Assembly (NCBI GenBank): GCA_026225115.1
Contig: JAMFSE010000093.1
Coordinates: 1-49,956, forward strand
Origin: Rhodovastum atsumiense
Lineage (GTDB): Bacteria; Pseudomonadota; Alphaproteobacteria; Acetobacterales; Acetobacteraceae
DNA length: 49,956 bases
Reading direction: 5' to 3'
Position numbers and translations under genes: made by a program. Under the pieces are notes generated by a model. That model searched no databases. It was not told where the DNA came from and saw only the letters and a list, made by a program, of their open reading frames with translations. This document shows positions 1-8,998 of the stretch, piece by piece (position 1 is the first letter of the stretch; each line of letters starts with the position of its first letter).

Positions 1-2
1 CG

Positions 3-278
3 GTCTTCAAGCCGCCGCATCCGCTGGCGGTGCCGCGGGCGATGCTGGTGCGGGATTTATGCGACGCTTTGGGCTGGCTGGCGCCCGGGCAGTATATCGA
101 TAGCCCGCTGGCGACGGCATGGGAAAGGACGTGGGAAAGGACGTGGGAAAGGACGTGGGAAAGCGCGTTCGCGCTTTCCCACAACGAAAGAAGCCCGCCA
201 GCCCATTGGGGCGGCGGGCCAAGTTCAGGGAGGAAACGCCAGTCACACGGCAGGACGAAGAACCAAACTTCGCCCTAG
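3..278 (+). CDS. possible 3' end of an unidentified gene (partial)
   Basis: An open frame runs in from the left edge with no start codon needed and stops at 278. The first ~43 residues (VFKPPHPLAVPRAMLVRDL and on to GQYIDSPLATAW) read like ordinary protein. The next part is three WERT units encoded by a 12-bp tandem repeat, and the tail is low-complexity. The natural stop may therefore have been lost when the repeat expanded, or the frame may be fortuitous. I do not recognise a family. It points toward rnj, which is on the other strand. Confidence 0.25.
   Translation, partial: VFKPPHPLAVPRAMLVRDLCDALGWLAPGQYIDSPLATAWERTWERTWERTWESAFALSHNERSPPAHWGGGPSSGRKRQSHGRTKNQTSP
120..180. repeat. 12-bp tandem repeat ending in a perfect palindrome
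   Basis: The unit TGGGAAAGGACG occurs three times head to tail (120-131, 132-143, 144-155), followed by a partial fourth unit. That partial unit forms the left arm of a perfect inverted repeat: 157-167 (GGGAAAGCGCG) pairs with 170-180 (CGCGCTTTCCC), leaving only two central bases. Each repeat unit also carries GGGAAAG and could compete for pairing with the right arm. No T-tract follows on either strand, so it is not a standard terminator. Confidence 0.85.
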
Positions 279-437
279 GCTTAATGATGCAACGCACAAC
301 AAAAAAAATCCAGCTAAAAGGACGATGTATGAGCATATTTTTTCACCAAATTCTCATATATTGATGTTATTTTAGCCTTTTGTTCAATTAATTGGCGGGG
401 TTTTGATTGTAAAATAACCAGACCCAGAATCCGATCC
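279..437. other. AT-rich spacer with no gene seen
   Basis: The stretch between the edge frame and the 3' end of rnj is markedly more AT-rich than the rest of the window, with A and T runs around 300-310 and 339-345. I see no coding frame with codon use like its neighbours, no tRNA and no hairpin followed by a T-tract. Such a composition would suit a promoter region or foreign DNA, but nothing specific can be assigned. Confidence 0.4.
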
Positions 438-2114
438 CTAAAGTCTTAGAATATGGGCCTCCACAATCGGCCGCTTGCCGAATCGTTTTCCGACAATGCG
501 CCTTAAAATGGAACATGCGGCTTCCGTGAAAGCCGCCTCATCCCGATGCGCCGATGCCGGCAGGTCTTCGAGCAGGTCCCGGAATTCGCCTTCCAGCTCG
601 CGCTGCAGACGGTCGGGCTGATCGAACAGGCCGGGCGCGCTGATCCTCGGCTCGCCGACAACCCTACCGTTGGCATCCACGGCGGCGCTGCCGATTACGA
701 CGCCGTTGAACAGCATCCGCCGCCGGGCCGACATCACCCCGCCCTTCAGCGGCACGATGTTGGTGCCGTCGATGGCCATGCGGCCGGTGGGGACGCTGTC
801 GATCACCTCCGGAATACCAGGTGCCAAGCGCAGCATATCGCCGTTTTCCAGCCGGACCGCGGTCAGCCCTTCTTCCTCGGCGAGATCCGCCTGCGCCGAG
901 AGATGCCGCCATTCGCCATGGGTCGGCACCAGATATTTCGGCCGCACCAGCTTGTAGAGCTTGCATAGTTCGTCGCGGGCCGGGTGGCCGGAGACATGCG
1001 TCAACTCGTCCTCATCGGTGATGACGTCGACACCACGGCGCACCAGCGCGTCCTGCACGGCGGCGATGGCTTTTTCATTGCCGGGGATCATGCGCGACGA
1101 GAAGATCGCCGTATCCCCCTCCCCCAATACCGCATAGCGATGCGTATCGGCGGCGATGCGCGCCATGGCCGAGCGCGGCTCGCCCTGACTGCCGGTGACC
1201 AGCAGCAGCAGATTATCGTCCGGGATGGAGCCGATATCTTCTTCCGGGATGAAATCCGGGGCGTCCTGCAGATAGCCGGTTTCCTGCGCCGCCGCGACGT
1301 AATTGCCGAGCGAGCGGCCGATCAGCGCCACATGCCGGCCGGCGGCAACGCCGGCTTCAACCACCGAGGAGACGCGGGCGACGTTGCTGGCGAAACAGGT
1401 GATGGCGATACGCCCGGGCAGGTCGCCCACTAAGGCGGTCAGGCTTTTTTTGACGTCGCGTTCGGAGCCGGAATGACCATCGACCGTGGCGTTGGTCGAA
1501 TCCGAAATCATCGCCAGTACGCCGGCATCCCCCAAGGCCGACAGTCCGGCTTCATCGGTCATCGCGCCAACCAGCGGATGCGGATCGAATTTCCAGTCGC
1601 CGGTATGCAGCACCGTGCCGTAGCTGGTGGTAATGGCCAGCGACTGCGCTTCCGGCGTGGAATGCGTCATATTGATATAGCGCAAGGCAAAGGGTGCAAG
1701 TTCAAAGCTGCCGCCGGGCTTGATGATTTGCAGTTTCACTTCGCGCCCCAGCCCAGCCTCGCTCAATTTCCGGCGCAGCAATGCCGCAGTAAACGGGGTG
1801 GCATAGACCGGGCAGCGCAGTTGCGGCCAGAGCCGCGCGACGCCGCCGATATGGTCCTCATGCGAATGGGTGATCACCAGGCCGCGCAGGTTTTCGCGGC
1901 GCGCGACGATGAAGGCCGGATCGGCCAGCAGCAGTTCCGCCTCCGGGTTTTCCGGCCCGGCGAATCCCATGCCGCAATCAACCGCCAGCCAGGCGCCGTC
2001 GCAGCCGTACAGGTTGAAGTTCATGCCGATTTCGCCGGTGCCGCCGAGCGGCACGAATAGAAAACCACTCGGATCGTTCCGGGTGACCGGCGGTTTGCCG
2101 GATGAGACTGCCAT
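438..2114 (-). CDS. rnj: ribonuclease J (metallo-beta-lactamase/beta-CASP RNase)
   Basis: Predicted RNase J of 558 residues, the usual family length. These enzymes act as 5'-3' exo- and endoribonucleases in rRNA maturation and mRNA decay in the cytoplasm. The zinc-binding motif HSHEDHIGG is at residues 83-91, with the first beta-strand motif (PLGGTGEIGMN) near residue 22. The beta-CASP domain occupies the middle, and the final metallo-beta-lactamase motifs (HVSGHP, VPTHGEWRH) lie near residues 380-410. An AGGAG sits about 11 bases before the ATG. It is the last gene of the nuo-birA-coaX-rnj run. Confidence 0.93.
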   Translation of the reverse strand: MAVSSGKPPVTRNDPSGFLFVPLGGTGEIGMNFNLYGCDGAWLAVDCGMGFAGPENPEAELLLADPAFIVARRENLRGLVITHSHEDHIGGVARLWPQLRCPVYATPFTAALLRRKLSEAGLGREVKLQIIKPGGSFELAPFALRYINMTHSTPEAQSLAITTSYGTVLHTGDWKFDPHPLVGAMTDEAGLSALGDAGVLAMISDSTNATVDGHSGSERDVKKSLTALVGDLPGRIAITCFASNVARVSSVVEAGVAAGRHVALIGRSLGNYVAAAQETGYLQDAPDFIPEEDIGSIPDDNLLLLVTGSQGEPRSAMARIAADTHRYAVLGEGDTAIFSSRMIPGNEKAIAAVQDALVRRGVDVITDEDELTHVSGHPARDELCKLYKLVRPKYLVPTHGEWRHLSAQADLAEEEGLTAVRLENGDMLRLAPGIPEVIDSVPTGRMAIDGTNIVPLKGGVMSARRRMLFNGVVIGSAAVDANGRVVGEPRISAPGLFDQPDRLQRELEGEFRDLLEDLPASAHRDEAAFTEAACSILRRIVGKRFGKRPIVEAHILRL

Positions 2115-2207
2115 TGTGTGGTACGCTCCTGAAGGAATTAATCCTGGGTGATCAGCGCAAAAGCGGTTTTGCGCCAGGGCCGATTAGGCATCGGTGATAT
2201 GTTGCGG

Positions 2208-3017
2208 TCATTCCGTCTCAGGAAACCGCGTGCGGTCGCGCGGCAGCGGCGGCGCGGTGTTGCGCAGTGAGAGCAGCCGCAGGCCGTCCAGCGTCAGATC
2301 CGGGTCGATGACCGTGAATTTCAGCGTGCCCTCGGCGAAAAGCGGGGCCAGGCCGCCGGTGGCGATCGCCTTCAGCGGTTCGCCATATTCACCCTCGATC
2401 CGCGCCAGCAGCCCTTCGATCAGGCCGATATAGCCCCAATAGACGCCCGAGCGCATGGCGGGGATGGTGGAGCGGCCGATGACCGATTGCGGCCGGCCGA
2501 TGCCGATGCGCGGCAGCCGGGCGGCCGCCTGGTGCAGCGCCTCGATGGACAGGTTGATGCCGGGCGCGATGACGCCGCCGAGATAGGCGCCGTCCTTGTC
2601 CACCACGTCGAAAGTGGTGGCGGTGCCGAAATCGATCACCACCAGCGGGCCGCCATAATGATTATGCGCCGCCAATGCGTTCAACAACCGGTCGGCGCCG
2701 ACTTCCTCGGGATTGTCGATCTTGATTTCGAACCCCCAGTCCAACGTGGCGCGGGCAACGATCGGCTCCACGTCGAACCAGTCGCGGCAGAGCCGGCGCA
2801 GATGGTACAAGGCGGCGGGCACCACGGTGCCGATCACGGCACCTTCGATCTGCACCACCTTGATGCCGGCCCGCACGATCAATGCCTCCAGCCACACCCC
2901 GTATTCGTCGGAGGTGCGCTGCGAGGAGGTGGCCAGCCGCCAGGTGCCGCGCCATTCGTCGCCGTCATGGACGGCGAAGACGATATTCGTGTTGCCGGCA
3001 TCGATTACGAGCAGCAT
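2208..3017 (-). CDS. coaX: type III pantothenate kinase
   Basis: 269 residues. Catalyses ATP-dependent phosphorylation of pantothenate, the first step of coenzyme A synthesis. The ASKHA-fold phosphate motif (IDAGNTN) is at residues 5-11. GADRLLNA and the second phosphate motif [11 protein letters not shown] follow in mid-protein, as in CoaX proteins and unlike CoaA-type kinases. An AGGGA lies upstream of the ATG. Only about 40 bases separate it from a strong terminator-like hairpin at the end of birA, so it may depend on read-through or on a promoter inside that gap. Confidence 0.93.
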   Translation of the reverse strand: MLLVIDAGNTNIVFAVHDGDEWRGTWRLATSSQRTSDEYGVWLEALIVRAGIKVVQIEGAVIGTVVPAALYHLRRLCRDWFDVEPIVARATLDWGFEIKIDNPEEVGADRLLNALAAHNHYGGPLVVIDFGTATTFDVVDKDGAYLGGVIAPGINLSIEALHQAAARLPRIGIGRPQSVIGRSTIPAMRSGVYWGYIGLIEGLLARIEGEYGEPLKAIATGGLAPLFAEGTLKFTVIDPDLTLDGLRLLSLRNTAPPLPRDRTRFPETE

Positions 3018-3055
3018 GGCGGTCGGTTCCCTAGATCGATATTGCCCAAAAAGAC

Positions 3056-3093
3056 GTTAGAACACGATTGGCAAGTGCCAATCATGTTCTAAC
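3056..3093 (-). terminator. terminator or attenuator hairpin between birA and coaX
   Basis: An almost perfect inverted repeat: outer arms 3056-3063 and 3086-3093, inner arms 3066-3073 and 3076-3083. The arms are joined by one further pair and one mismatch, and the loop is two bases. On the minus strand the stem is followed by CGTCTTTTTGG, so it has the form of an intrinsic terminator for transcripts coming from nuoN-birA. The last birA codons and its TGA stop (3084-3082) lie inside the stem, so ribosomes finishing birA would hinder folding. Confidence 0.7.
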
Positions 3094-3816
3094 ACCCAAT
3101 AGAATTTCACCTGTATGAAACCGCTCGATACGGTTTCCCACGTTCAACAGCAATTCCCCGCTGGGCGAGAGCCCGGCGAAGCGGCCGCTGATGGTGCCCT
3201 CGATGCCGGTCAGTTGCAGTTCCGAGCCGATGGCGTGGCCGCGCTGCTGCCAGGCGTCGAGAATGGGCGAGAGGCCGGAATGATCCAGGACTTCGAGCCA
3301 GAAGCTCAGATAATGCAGCACCATCTGCGCGGCCTGCCCCGGCGTGGCTTTGCCGCCGAAGCGCGCCAGCGTGGTTGTGCGCCGGCCGGAGAGCGTCGGT
3401 GCGTCGACCAGGTTGATGCCGATGCCGATGACCAGCCAGTCGGCGGCGTCCCCCTTGGGCGCCGCATCAATGAGGATGCCCGCCAGCTTGGCGCCGCCGA
3501 GCAGGACATCGTTCGGCCATTTCAAAACGGGCGCGGTGTCGGCCGGCAGAAATGCCGCCATCGCATCGGCGACGGCAACGCCGGCCAATAGCGGGAAGAT
3601 ACTGGTTTGCGCCATCGGCAGCGCCGGGCGCAGCAGGACGGAGAGATTCAAATTGTCCGGCGGCGCCTCCCACTGCCGCCCACGGCTGCCGCGGCCCGCG
3701 GTCTGTCGCAAGGCGAGCACGGCCAGGCCTTCGGGCTCGCCTGCCTTGGCGCGGCGGATACAGTCATCGGAGGTCGATTCCAGCGCGTCGTGTTGTTCGA
3801 GCCGCCAGGCGATCAC
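3082..3816 (-). CDS. birA: biotin-[acetyl-CoA-carboxylase] ligase, monofunctional
   Basis: Attaches biotin, via biotinyl-AMP, to the carboxyl carrier protein of acetyl-CoA carboxylase. At 244 residues it has the catalytic and C-terminal domains but no N-terminal helix-turn-helix, so it should not be a repressor. The adenylate-binding motif GRGSRGRQWEAP and the KWPNDVL motif are present. I chose the GTG at 3816, which overlaps the nuoN stop (GTGA); the frame stays open upstream but only as the antisense-like shadow of nuoN. A birA gene after nuoN is a common alphaproteobacterial arrangement. Confidence 0.9.
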   Translation of the reverse strand: MIAWRLEQHDALESTSDDCIRRAKAGEPEGLAVLALRQTAGRGSRGRQWEAPPDNLNLSVLLRPALPMAQTSIFPLLAGVAVADAMAAFLPADTAPVLKWPNDVLLGGAKLAGILIDAAPKGDAADWLVIGIGINLVDAPTLSGRRTTTLARFGGKATPGQAAQMVLHYLSFWLEVLDHSGLSPILDAWQQRGHAIGSELQLTGIEGTISGRFAGLSPSGELLLNVGNRIERFHTGEILLGVRT

Positions 3817-5246
3817 CCCATCAATGCCCGGGCGGCAGCGTGGGCCGCGGAGATCAGCGGCCCGGGAATGAAGACCAGCAACGCCGTCGCAATGGCGCCG
3901 ACCGCCATGACAAAGCGCACGCCGCCGGCGGTTTTGTCGAAATTCGGATTGCCCGCGTCGAAATACATCACCTTGACCACGCGCAGATAATAGAAGGCGC
4001 CAATGACGCTGGTGAGCACGCCGATGATCGCGAGCGGGGTCAGCCCGGCATTGATGGCAGCCGAGAAGACGTAGAGCTTGCCGAAGAAGCCGGAAAGCGG
4101 CGGGATGCCGGCCATCGACCACATCAGCACTGCAAGGGCCAAAGCATAGCCGGGGTTATGCGTGGAGAGGCCGGCGAGATCGGCGATGGTCTCCACCTGG
4201 CGGCCGCCGCGGCGCATGGCGATGATGCAGGCGAAACTGCCGAAGGACATGACGACATAGATGGCGATATAGACCAGCGTGGCCTGCACCCCCGCCTCAG
4301 TGCCGGCGGCGAGGCCGATCAGCGCGTAGCCCATATGGCCGATCGAGGAATACGCCATCAGCCGCTTGATGTTGGTCTGGCCGATGGCGGCGAGCGAGCC
4401 CAGCAGCATGGACACGACGGCGAGAATTTCGATCAGCATCTGCCACTGCCCAAGCAGATGGCCGAATGGCCCGAGCATGACAGACATCAGCAAGGCAATG
4501 GCGGCGACCTTGGGCGCGGTGCCGAACAAGGCGGTGACCGGCGTCGGCGCGCCCTCATAAACATCCGGCGTCCACATATGAAATGGCGCGGCGGAGAGCT
4601 TGAAGGCGAGGCCGACCAGCACGAAGACAATGCCGATAACCGTGCCGTAGCCGGCGGGACCGCGGTTAAGCTCATGCGCAAGCGCCGCGAAATTGGTGGT
4701 GCCGCCAAAGCCGTAGACGAGCGAGATGCCATAGACCAGCAGGCCGGAAGCCAGCGCGCCGAGGACGAAATATTTGAGCCCGGCTTCGGTGGAGCGCAGC
4801 TCATCCCGCGCCAAGGCCGCGCAGATGTATAGAGCCAGCGACTGCAGTTCCAGCCCGAGATACAGGGTCATCAGATCGCCGGCGGAGACCATGACCAGCA
4901 TGCCAAGCGTGGCAAACAGCACCAGCACCGGATATTCGAACCGGTCGATGTCTTCCCGCTTGTTGTAATCGACCGATAAAATCAGCGCCATGGCGGCGCC
5001 GAGCAGGATCAGCAGATCGGCGTAGCGGGTGAAATCGCTGGTCTGGAACAAGCCGCCGAAGAGGATGGTCGCCGGCGTGGCGATGACGAAACATGCCGTG
5101 GCGATCAGGAGGATGACGGCGCCGGTGGTGCAGGCGGTGAATTTATTGCTTTTGCTCAGCACGCCGAAAATCAGCAGCGCCATGCCGCCGAGCCCCAGGA
5201 TGAATTCCGGGATCAGCATTTGGAAGATCATCGAAGCCGGCATCAT
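3813..5246 (-). CDS. nuoN: NADH-quinone oxidoreductase subunit N
   Basis: Antiporter-like membrane subunit of respiratory complex I, 477 residues, with about 14 hydrophobic helices in the cytoplasmic membrane. The conserved proton-channel region (AAPFHMWTPDVYEGAPTPV) and the loop with GQTNIKRLMAYSSIGHMGY are both present. The start overlaps the nuoM stop by four bases (ATGA), which implies translational coupling. Internal ATGs at codons 2 and 6 are alternative starts. Confidence 0.97.
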   Translation of the reverse strand: MMPASMIFQMLIPEFILGLGGMALLIFGVLSKSNKFTACTTGAVILLIATACFVIATPATILFGGLFQTSDFTRYADLLILLGAAMALILSVDYNKREDIDRFEYPVLVLFATLGMLVMVSAGDLMTLYLGLELQSLALYICAALARDELRSTEAGLKYFVLGALASGLLVYGISLVYGFGGTTNFAALAHELNRGPAGYGTVIGIVFVLVGLAFKLSAAPFHMWTPDVYEGAPTPVTALFGTAPKVAAIALLMSVMLGPFGHLLGQWQMLIEILAVVSMLLGSLAAIGQTNIKRLMAYSSIGHMGYALIGLAAGTEAGVQATLVYIAIYVVMSFGSFACIIAMRRGGRQVETIADLAGLSTHNPGYALALAVLMWSMAGIPPLSGFFGKLYVFSAAINAGLTPLAIIGVLTSVIGAFYYLRVVKVMYFDAGNPNFDKTAGGVRFVMAVGAIATALLVFIPGPLISAAHAAARALMG

Positions 5247-6760
5247 TTGGTCACCATGGCGAGCGCCATCGGCTGCGCGAGGGCGGCAACATGCGACTGC
5301 ACCATCGCGGTTACCGGCGCATCAAAAATATGCGTGAAGCTGGAAGGATAAATGCCGAGCCACATCACCATGACCGCGAGCGGCACCAGCATTGCCCATT
5401 CGGTGGGCCGCAAATCCTGCAATTTTCCAAGCTCCGGCCTGGCAATTTTATCGAACAGGACCGCGCGCAGCATGACCAGCATATAGGCCGCACCCAGCAC
5501 CATGCCGGTGGCGCCCAGTAGCGAGACCCAGAAATTCACTCTCATGGCGCCAACGATGACGAGGATTTCACCGACAAAGCCGGAGGTTCCGGGCAGCCCC
5601 ATGCTGGCCAGCGCGAACAGCATCAGCAGCGCCGCATAGGCCGGCATGCGGGCGGCGAGACCGCCGAGGCGCGAGAGCAGCAGCGGCTCTCCGCGGGCCA
5701 GCAGAATGCCCGAGCAGATGAACAGCCCGGCGATGACGATGCCGTGCGAGAGCATCTGGAACAACGCGCCCTCGATGCCTTCAACGGTGAAGGTGAAAAT
5801 GCCGATGATGATAATGCCCATATGCGCGACGGACGAATAGGCGATCAGCCGCTTCATGTCGGTCTGCGCAAGTGCGACCAGCGAGACGTAGATCACGGCG
5901 ACGACGCCCAACGTGAACATCAGCGGCTCGGCGGCAGCGGAGGCCTGCGGGAGCATCGGCACGGTAAAGCGCAAAAAGCCGTAGGCGCCCATTTTGGAGA
6001 GCACGGCCGCCAGCATGATGGTGCCGGGCAGTGGCGCCTCGCCATAGGCATCCGGCAGCCAGGTATGCAGCGGCCATACCGCCGCCTTGACGCCGAAGGA
6101 GGCGAGGAAAGCGACGAACAGCCAGATCTGGATTTTTGGCGGGATCGGCGTGTGCAGCAGAGTGGGAATATCGGTGGTGCCGGCGTTGCGCCACATCCAG
6201 ACCAATGCCAGCAGCATCAGCACCGAGCCGGCCAGCGTGAAGAGGAAGAATTTGACCGCGGCGAAAATCCGCTTCGGCCCGCCCCAGACGCCGATGATGA
6301 GATACATCGGCAGCAGCACGGCTTCGAAGAAAATATAGAACAGCACGAAATCCAGCGCGGCGAACATCCCCACCGTCATGGTCTCCAGGAGCAGAAAAGC
6401 GATCATGAATTCCTTGACGCGCAAGGTGACCGGCCAGCTGGAGAGGATGGCAATGGGTGTGAGGAAAACCGTGAGCAGGATCAGCAGCAGGCTGATGCCG
6501 TCGACTCCCAGATGATATTGCACGGCAACGCCGGTGAACCAGGCGTGGTCCTCGACGAACTGAAATCCGGCCTGCGCCGGGTCGAAGGAAATCCAGAGAA
6601 AGATGCCGAGCGCCAGTACGATCAGGCTGGTCCAGAGCGCAATCCAGCGGGCGTTGCGCGCGACGGCGGGCTCAGCGCCCGAAAGCGTGGCGATGATGAC
6701 GGCGCCCGCCAGCGGCAGGAAGGTGATCAGCGATAAAATCGGAAAACCGAGCGCATTCAT
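5243..6760 (-). CDS. nuoM: NADH-quinone oxidoreductase subunit M
   Basis: Second antiporter-like proton-pumping membrane subunit of complex I, about 505 residues. It shows YHLGVDGISLLLI near the N-terminus, the conserved Glu in FLLLETMTVGMFAALD, KAAVWPLHTWLPDAYGEAP, and AQTDMKRLIAYSSVAHMG. I prefer the ATG at 6760, two bases after the nuoL stop. An in-frame GTG at 6775 would add five residues and overlap nuoL. Confidence 0.96.
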   Translation of the reverse strand: MNALGFPILSLITFLPLAGAVIIATLSGAEPAVARNARWIALWTSLIVLALGIFLWISFDPAQAGFQFVEDHAWFTGVAVQYHLGVDGISLLLILLTVFLTPIAILSSWPVTLRVKEFMIAFLLLETMTVGMFAALDFVLFYIFFEAVLLPMYLIIGVWGGPKRIFAAVKFFLFTLAGSVLMLLALVWMWRNAGTTDIPTLLHTPIPPKIQIWLFVAFLASFGVKAAVWPLHTWLPDAYGEAPLPGTIMLAAVLSKMGAYGFLRFTVPMLPQASAAAEPLMFTLGVVAVIYVSLVALAQTDMKRLIAYSSVAHMGIIIIGIFTFTVEGIEGALFQMLSHGIVIAGLFICSGILLARGEPLLLSRLGGLAARMPAYAALLMLFALASMGLPGTSGFVGEILVIVGAMRVNFWVSLLGATGMVLGAAYMLVMLRAVLFDKIARPELGKLQDLRPTEWAMLVPLAVMVMWLGIYPSSFTHIFDAPVTAMVQSHVAALAQPMALAMVTK

Positions 6761-6762
6761 AA

Positions 6763-8688
6763 TCAACGCAACCACAAAAAGATGCTGAGGAAGGCAAGCA
6801 AGCCGATCAGCATGATGAACGCATATAAAGCGATGGAGCCGGTCTGCAGCTTGACGGTCTCCGTTGATGCTTCTGAGGTCAGTGTCGCCAGACCCGTCGG
6901 CACGCCGTCGATGACCTGCTCATCGCCGAAATGCCAGGCGAATTTCGCAAGGCGGAGCGCCGGCTTGACCAGCAGGGCGTCGTAGATCTCGTCGAAATAC
7001 CATTTGTTGAGCAGGAATTTGTAGATGAGGCTGAACTGGCTCGCCAAGGCGGCCGGCAGGCCGGGGGCGATGAGATAGAGGATCACGGCAATGACGATGC
7101 CGCCGATGGCGAATGCCAGAGGCGCCAGTGCCGCCCAGGAAGGGATGCTTTCCAACGCGCTCATCACGCCATTGGCGGGAACGGCGATGCTGCTGCCCCA
7201 GAACGCCGGGTAGCCGGCGCCAATGAAGTCATGACGGAGCAGCATGCCAGCACCAAGGGCGCCCAGCGCCAGCACCACCAGCGGCCCCAACATCACCAGC
7301 GGGCTTTCATGCACATGATCCTGCACATGCTGGGGTGCGCGGGATTTGCCGTGGAAAGTCAGCAGGAATAGCCGCGAGATATAGAAGGCGGTCAGCCCGG
7401 CCGTTATCACCCCGCAGACCCAGCCATAGGTGCCGACCGGCGTATGCGCGGCATAAGCGGCGGCGAGGATCGCGTCCTTCGAGTAATAGCCGGAGAACGG
7501 CGGAATGCCCGCCAGCGCCAGCGCGCCGGCCAGCATGACGATCCAGGTCACGGGCAGTTTTTTCGCAAGCCCGCCCATCAGCCGCACATCCTGCTCATCG
7601 GACATCGCGTGGATCACCGAGCCGGCGGCCAGGAACAAAAGTGCCTTGAAAAACGCGTGGTTGATGAGGTGGAACATCGCCACCGGATAGGCGCCGACAC
7701 CGGTCGCCAGGAACATATAGCCAAGCTGCGAGCAGGTGGAATAGGCGATGATGCGCTTGATGTCGTTCTGCACGCAGCCAATGGTGGCGGCGAACAATGC
7801 CGTCGAGCCGCCGATAACGGTGATGAATTCCATCGCCCCCGGCGTGGCGTTCAGCAGCGGCGAAATGCGGACCACCAGGAACACGCCGGCGGCGACCATG
7901 GTCGCGGCATGGATCAGCGCGGAGACCGGGGTCGGGCCCTCCATGGCGTCGGCGAGCCAGGTGTGCAGAAAGATCTGCGCCGATTTGCCCATGGCGCCGA
8001 TGAACAACAGGATCGCCGCGACTTCGAGCGCCGGGAAAGTGGTGCCGAACAGCGTGGTGCGATCCGCGGTATGGGCGCCGACCGCGGCGAAAATCTGGTC
8101 GAATGAAATGCTGTGGAAGATGAAATAAGTGAGCGCGATGCCGACCGCGAAACCGACGTCGCCAACGCGGTTGACGATGAAGGCTTTGATGGCCGCCGCA
8201 TTCGCCGAAGGTCGTTCATACCAGTAGCCGATGAGCAGATAGGAGACGAGGCCGACCCCCTCCCAGCCGAAGAACAGTTGTAGCAAATTATTGGCCGTCA
8301 CCAGCATCAGCATCGCGAAGGTGAAGAGCGAGAGATAGGCAAAGAAGCGCGGCACGGTTTTGTCGTGCGCCATATAGCCAGCGCTGTAGATATGGATCAG
8401 CATCGAGACGAAGCTGACCATGGTGACCATGACCAGCGAGAGCGTGTCCTGCCGCAGCGACCAGTCCGGCGTGAACGCACCGACCGAAATCCATCCCGAG
8501 AGATGGATCGGTCCCAGCGCGACGCCGCCTTGCTGGAATTGCAGGAAATCGGCAATGCCGGCGGCGGCCGAGAGCAGCATGAAGACGATGCTGGCGGCAA
8601 TGGAAAGGGATTTGCCTAGGAAGGGCCGCCCGAGCCCCGCCAGGATGGCGCCGATAAGGGGTGCGAAAACCGCGGCTACGGTGAACAT
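6763..8688 (-). CDS. nuoL: NADH-quinone oxidoreductase subunit L
   Basis: Largest antiporter-like subunit of complex I, 641 residues, with the long C-terminal lateral helix expected of NuoL. Seen motifs are LFFGWEGVGLVSYLLIGYWY, the channel segment KSAQIFLHTWLADAMEGPT and VQNDIKRIIAYSTCSQLGY. It starts one base after the nuoK stop, so the membrane-arm genes K-L-M-N are packed head to tail. Confidence 0.97.
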   Translation of the reverse strand: MFTVAAVFAPLIGAILAGLGRPFLGKSLSIAASIVFMLLSAAAGIADFLQFQQGGVALGPIHLSGWISVGAFTPDWSLRQDTLSLVMVTMVSFVSMLIHIYSAGYMAHDKTVPRFFAYLSLFTFAMLMLVTANNLLQLFFGWEGVGLVSYLLIGYWYERPSANAAAIKAFIVNRVGDVGFAVGIALTYFIFHSISFDQIFAAVGAHTADRTTLFGTTFPALEVAAILLFIGAMGKSAQIFLHTWLADAMEGPTPVSALIHAATMVAAGVFLVVRISPLLNATPGAMEFITVIGGSTALFAATIGCVQNDIKRIIAYSTCSQLGYMFLATGVGAYPVAMFHLINHAFFKALLFLAAGSVIHAMSDEQDVRLMGGLAKKLPVTWIVMLAGALALAGIPPFSGYYSKDAILAAAYAAHTPVGTYGWVCGVITAGLTAFYISRLFLLTFHGKSRAPQHVQDHVHESPLVMLGPLVVLALGALGAGMLLRHDFIGAGYPAFWGSSIAVPANGVMSALESIPSWAALAPLAFAIGGIVIAVILYLIAPGLPAALASQFSLIYKFLLNKWYFDEIYDALLVKPALRLAKFAWHFGDEQVIDGVPTGLATLTSEASTETVKLQTGSIALYAFIMLIGLLAFLSIFLWLR

Positions 8689-8689
8689 G

Positions 8690-8998
8690 TCAGCCCTTCA
8701 TCAAAGTCACGTCCTCGACCTCGATCGAGCCACGATTGCGGAAATAGATCACCAGAATGGCAAGCCCGATCGCCGCCTCGGCGGCGGCCACGGTGAGCAC
8801 GAACATGGTGAAGACCTGGCCGACCAGGTCGTGCAGCGCGCCGGAGAAGGCGACAAAATTGATGTTGGCGGCGAGCAGGATGAGCTCGATCGACATCATG
8901 ATGATGATGATGTTTTTGCGGTTCATGAAAATGCCGAAAATGCCGATGACCATCAACAGCCCGGCGACCACCAGATAATGCGAGAGTGCGACCTGCAT
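8690..8998 (-). CDS. nuoK: NADH-quinone oxidoreductase subunit K
   Basis: Small membrane subunit of complex I, 102 residues with three transmembrane helices (about 5-25, 30-50, 60-85). The buried glutamates of NuoK are visible in [14 protein letters not shown] and in [15 protein letters not shown]. The ATG overlaps the nuoJ TAA by one base (TAATG), a coupling arrangement. Confidence 0.97.
   Translation of the reverse strand: MQVALSHYLVVAGLLMVIGIFGIFMNRKNIIIIMMSIELILLAANINFVAFSGALHDLVGQVFTMFVLTVAAAEAAIGLAILVIYFRNRGSIEVEDVTLMKG

Noticed and set aside
120-167. CRISPR-like array
   Set aside because: The 12-bp units are contiguous with no spacers and no cas genes are nearby.
3552-4832. A 426-codon plus-strand frame opposite birA and nuoN
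   Set aside because: Shadow of two genes; composition (Arg, Gly, His, Asp) typical of antisense frames here.
6761-6775. GTG start of nuoM at 6775
   Set aside because: It would overlap nuoL by 13 bases; the ATG at 6760 follows the nuoL stop closely and gives the expected N-terminus.
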